Positions 62,056 to 64,000 of a DNA stretch of 64,000 nt are shown here, piece after piece. Source of the DNA: Microbulbifer aggregans (GTDB lineage: Bacteria; Pseudomonadota; Gammaproteobacteria; Pseudomonadales; Cellvibrionaceae); assembly GCF_001750105.1 (NCBI RefSeq), contig NZ_CP014143.1, positions 806,001-870,000 of the forward strand, written 5' to 3'. Positions within the stretch are counted from its first letter, which is position 1. Every line of letters starts with the position of its first letter. Under the pieces are notes generated by a model. The model was not told where the DNA came from and searched no databases. It saw nothing but the letters and a program-made list of their open reading frames with translations. Position numbers and translations under genes: made by a program.

Positions 62056-63071
62056 GCCGACACCTCCCCATTTTTTTCCGACGCAAGGCCCGTGAGCAAG
62101 CCCTGCTCGATCAGCCAGTCACGGCTCTCCCGCAACATTTCAACGAGCGGTACGTCACTCCGATAGCCGAGCTCTCGCCGTGCCTTGTCACAGCTGGCTG
62201 TCACCCGCCGGGTAATCAGGGCAGCCTTCTCCGGAGTGATCCTCGGTTCTTCACCGGTAAAGCGGGCAATCAGATCAGACAACTGGCCGACCAGATGAAT
62301 GACCGCCGCCGGTGTCGTACGTCGCGGAACCGGTTGGCCAAGAAGATGTGCAATCTCGCCGAAGAACTCCAGGAAGCTGGCATCGATGCCGGCGAGGATA
62401 TAGTTCTCGCCAGTTCGGCCCTTCTCATAAGCAGCGATATGAGCCTTGGCCACCTCAGCGGCATGACAGAAGGAGCCATTACCCGGCGGCACTCCCGGCA
62501 GCTTTCCATCCTGGATCAGGAAAAAAGTCTGGGCCCAGCTACCGGTATCGTACTTACCCACGATCGCACAGGGGTTCAGGAAAACCGCATCCAGGCCTTT
62601 CTCAATTTCCTCCCGCACCGCCAGTTCAGCGCGCTTTTTTGTATAGAGGTAACCGTAACGGGGGTCATCTGCCAGCTGTGGGCTCTGCTCATCGATGGGT
62701 TGCTTCTGGTAGCCATAAGCGGAGATAGAACTGGTCACCACCACGCGACCCGCCTGCTTCTGGCGCGACACCCGAGCCAGATTGGCTGACCCCACGACAT
62801 TGTCCCGCCACTGCTGCTCGCGCCCGCCGCGCCACATGCTGGTGTTGGCCGCCACATGGAATACCCCATCCACGCCCTGCGGCACAGCGCTAGTTAGGGA
62901 TTCGACATCATCCAGACTGCCCGGCACCAGCTCCGCGCCCAGTGATTTCGCCAATCGGGTATCCGAGCCCTCCCGGTGCATGGCAGTGACCCGCCAGCCC
63001 CGCGCAATCAATTGCTCGATCAGGTTGGCGCCGAGAAATCCGGTACCGCCGGTGACGAAAGCATGTTTCAT
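62052..63071 (-). CDS. NAD-dependent epimerase/dehydratase-type SDR protein
   Basis: A 339-residue extended short-chain dehydrogenase. The Rossmann motif is FVTGGTGFLGANLIEQL, the acceptor loop follows in GSLDDVESL, VTSSISAYGY has the catalytic Ser, and YGYLYTKKRAE the YxxxK pair. The pattern resembles dihydroflavonol-4-reductase-type SDRs. The substrate is unknown. It is the first gene of a run with the micro-protein and tag. Confidence 0.88.
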   Translation of the reverse strand: MKHAFVTGGTGFLGANLIEQLIARGWRVTAMHREGSDTRLAKSLGAELVPGSLDDVESLTSAVPQGVDGVFHVAANTSMWRGGREQQWRDNVVGSANLARVSRQKQAGRVVVTSSISAYGYQKQPIDEQSPQLADDPRYGYLYTKKRAELAVREEIEKGLDAVFLNPCAIVGKYDTGSWAQTFFLIQDGKLPGVPPGNGSFCHAAEVAKAHIAAYEKGRTGENYILAGIDASFLEFFGEIAHLLGQPVPRRTTPAAVIHLVGQLSDLIARFTGEEPRITPEKAALITRRVTASCDKARRELGYRSDVPLVEMLRESRDWLIEQGLLTGLASEKNGEVSA

Positions 63072-63387
63072 TAGGAGAAGCCCTGCGTATGTTTATTTAA
63101 TTATGAAAAAAGGCGGAGCGGGAAATTTGGGCACCTCAAATATGAAAACCTGATCGGCACAATATCCCCCCTAGACGCTGCCCAGTCCTGCCTGAATCCA
63201 TACTCTCACAGCATGCCGACGCAAAAAGGAGCCATGCAAATTTTTTGGCTCCCAATCTTTCAGCCTGGATTTCACCAAGACCATCAGGAGGACACCGGAG
63301 CTTTTCCGGGAAATATTTGCCTGCCCGGCTATTTCCCGGAATAGACCGGACGCCATCTCCTGATGATTTGCCGATACAATGATTCCC
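63072..63387. other. Gap between prolyl oligopeptidase and the epimerase
   Basis: No gene, hairpin terminator or repeat is evident in these 316 bases. The sequence 63175-63380 gives an in-frame minus-strand frame (63171-63521), but it is a mirror of the peptidase end and has no protein-like features. Confidence 0.4.
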
Positions 63388-64000
63388 TCAGTCGATATCC
63401 ATTCCCAGCTGATCCGCCAGGAAAGCATACTGATTGGTAAAGTCCTCCACCTGCATCCATACCGGCTTGCCAGCACCGTGGCCCGCGCGGGTTTCCACGG
63501 CCAGGTAAATCGGATTCTCACAGCCCTGATCCCGCTGCAGGGCGGCGGCGAATTTATAGCTGTGCCAGGGCACCACTCGGTCGTCTCGGTCGGCGGTGGT
63601 GATCAGTGTGGCCGGATAGCACTTGCCTTTCTCGGTGTTATGCACAGGTGAGTAGGCATGCAGGGCTTCGAACTCTTCCTTGTTTTCGCTCAGGCCGTAA
63701 TCGCTCGACCACTGGCGCGCGTTGGCGGATGCCGTGTGGTAACGCAGCATATCCAGCACCCCCACAATCGGCAGAGCAGCGGCGAACAGGTCCGGGCGCT
63801 GAACCATGGTTGCACCGACGAGCAGGCCGCCATTGGAGCGTCCCATGATGGCCAGCTTTTCTTTTGAGGTGACCTTTTCATCGATCAGCCACTCAGCCGC
63901 GGCGATGAAGTCATCGAAGACATTCTGCTTCTGCGTCTTGGTCCCCGCCTTGTGCCAGTCGGCGCCGTACTCACTGCCGCCGCGCAGGTTAACCATGGCC
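63388..64000 (-). CDS. Prolyl oligopeptidase family (S9A) protein, C-terminal part
   Basis: The last 204 codons of a gene that continues beyond the window; the frame is open to the last base. The catalytic domain is clear: NLRGGSEYGADWHKAG, the nucleophile elbow IMGRSNGGLLVGA with its Ser, TADRDDRVVPWHSYKF with the Asp and AGHGAGKPVWMQVEDFTNQYAFLADQL with the His. These enzymes cleave short peptides after proline. The Lys-rich KTQKQNVFDDFIAAAEWLI segment is typical of the S9A subgroup. Probably secreted, but the N-terminus cannot be seen. Confidence 0.93.
   Translation of the reverse strand, partial: AMVNLRGGSEYGADWHKAGTKTQKQNVFDDFIAAAEWLIDEKVTSKEKLAIMGRSNGGLLVGATMVQRPDLFAAALPIVGVLDMLRYHTASANARQWSSDYGLSENKEEFEALHAYSPVHNTEKGKCYPATLITTADRDDRVVPWHSYKFAAALQRDQGCENPIYLAVETRAGHGAGKPVWMQVEDFTNQYAFLADQLGMDID

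Noticed and set aside
1..64000. CRISPR array, complete tRNA, rRNA, integron attC sites
   Set aside because: No regularly spaced direct repeats, no cloverleaf with CCA end other than the tRNA-Phe fragment, and no rRNA-like stretch. The repeats at 3.9-4.5 kb lack the GTTRRRY/RYYYAAC ends of attC sites.

Overview
The window looks like chromosomal DNA of a marine gammaproteobacterium, most likely Microbulbifer or a close relative in Cellvibrionales. The reasons are the moderately high GC content, the gene order yrfG-hslR-(S1C protease)-hslO-pckA and ntrC-ntrB-DUF4124-glnA-thiI-typA, many secreted or lipoprotein hydrolases, and beta-barrel proteins. The genus is an inference from gene content, not a database result.

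Positions 1-3867 appear to be the right end of a genomic island. They hold the end of an unidentified gene, an overlapping MksF-like/MksE-like pair (condensin subunits, the family that includes Wadjet JetA/JetB), and a Sel1-type protein. The island ends at a 23-nt copy of a tRNA-Phe 3' end (3845-3867), followed directly by a terminator. Next comes about 1.3 kb without a convincing protein gene. It carries three copies of a structured element whose hairpins change sequence but keep pairing and flanks (3932-4480), probably RNA. A secreted lipoprotein/subtilase pair follows (5200-7391), then a scar with a decayed paralogue fragment and a broken IS481-type transposase (7790-8384).

From 8.6 to 34.5 kb the content is mostly ordinary chromosome. 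It includes an OYE-type reductase with a divergent MerR regulator and shared palindrome, a PAS-LuxR regulator with a consensus CRP-type site upstream, a DJ-1 protein, and a copper-uptake pair (His-rich DUF2946 plus an OprC-like TonB receptor). It also includes cysQ and a cysteine synthase, then yrfG, hslR, hslO and pckA, with a HexR-like operator before pckA. Two tandem duplications follow: M15-type peptidases with paired cysteines, and DUF4239 membrane proteins. A SGNH esterase closes this part.

The segment 35.2-50 kb is the nitrogen-control core: ntrC, ntrB, a DUF4124 protein and glnA. A clear sigma-54 promoter and two NtrC sites lie between glnA and the divergent thiI gene, and NtrC-like sites also lie upstream of ntrB. 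A four-gene MipA-DUF3019-response regulator-histidine kinase operon, a DUF2817 peptidase and typA follow. The last 14 kb carry a macro-domain protein, a diguanylate cyclase, two tandem paralogous beta-barrels, transport and channel proteins (VIT, TMEM175, MgtC, MscS), a PQQ-type sugar dehydrogenase, a DUF885 lipoprotein peptidase and tag. They also carry a 29-residue membrane micro-protein translationally coupled to an epimerase, and a prolyl oligopeptidase cut by the window end.

No complete tRNA, rRNA or CRISPR array was seen. The best candidates for something new are the island-borne MksFE pair with its unusual gene order, the covarying RNA-like repeats beside the tRNA-Phe attachment site, and the coupled micro-protein.
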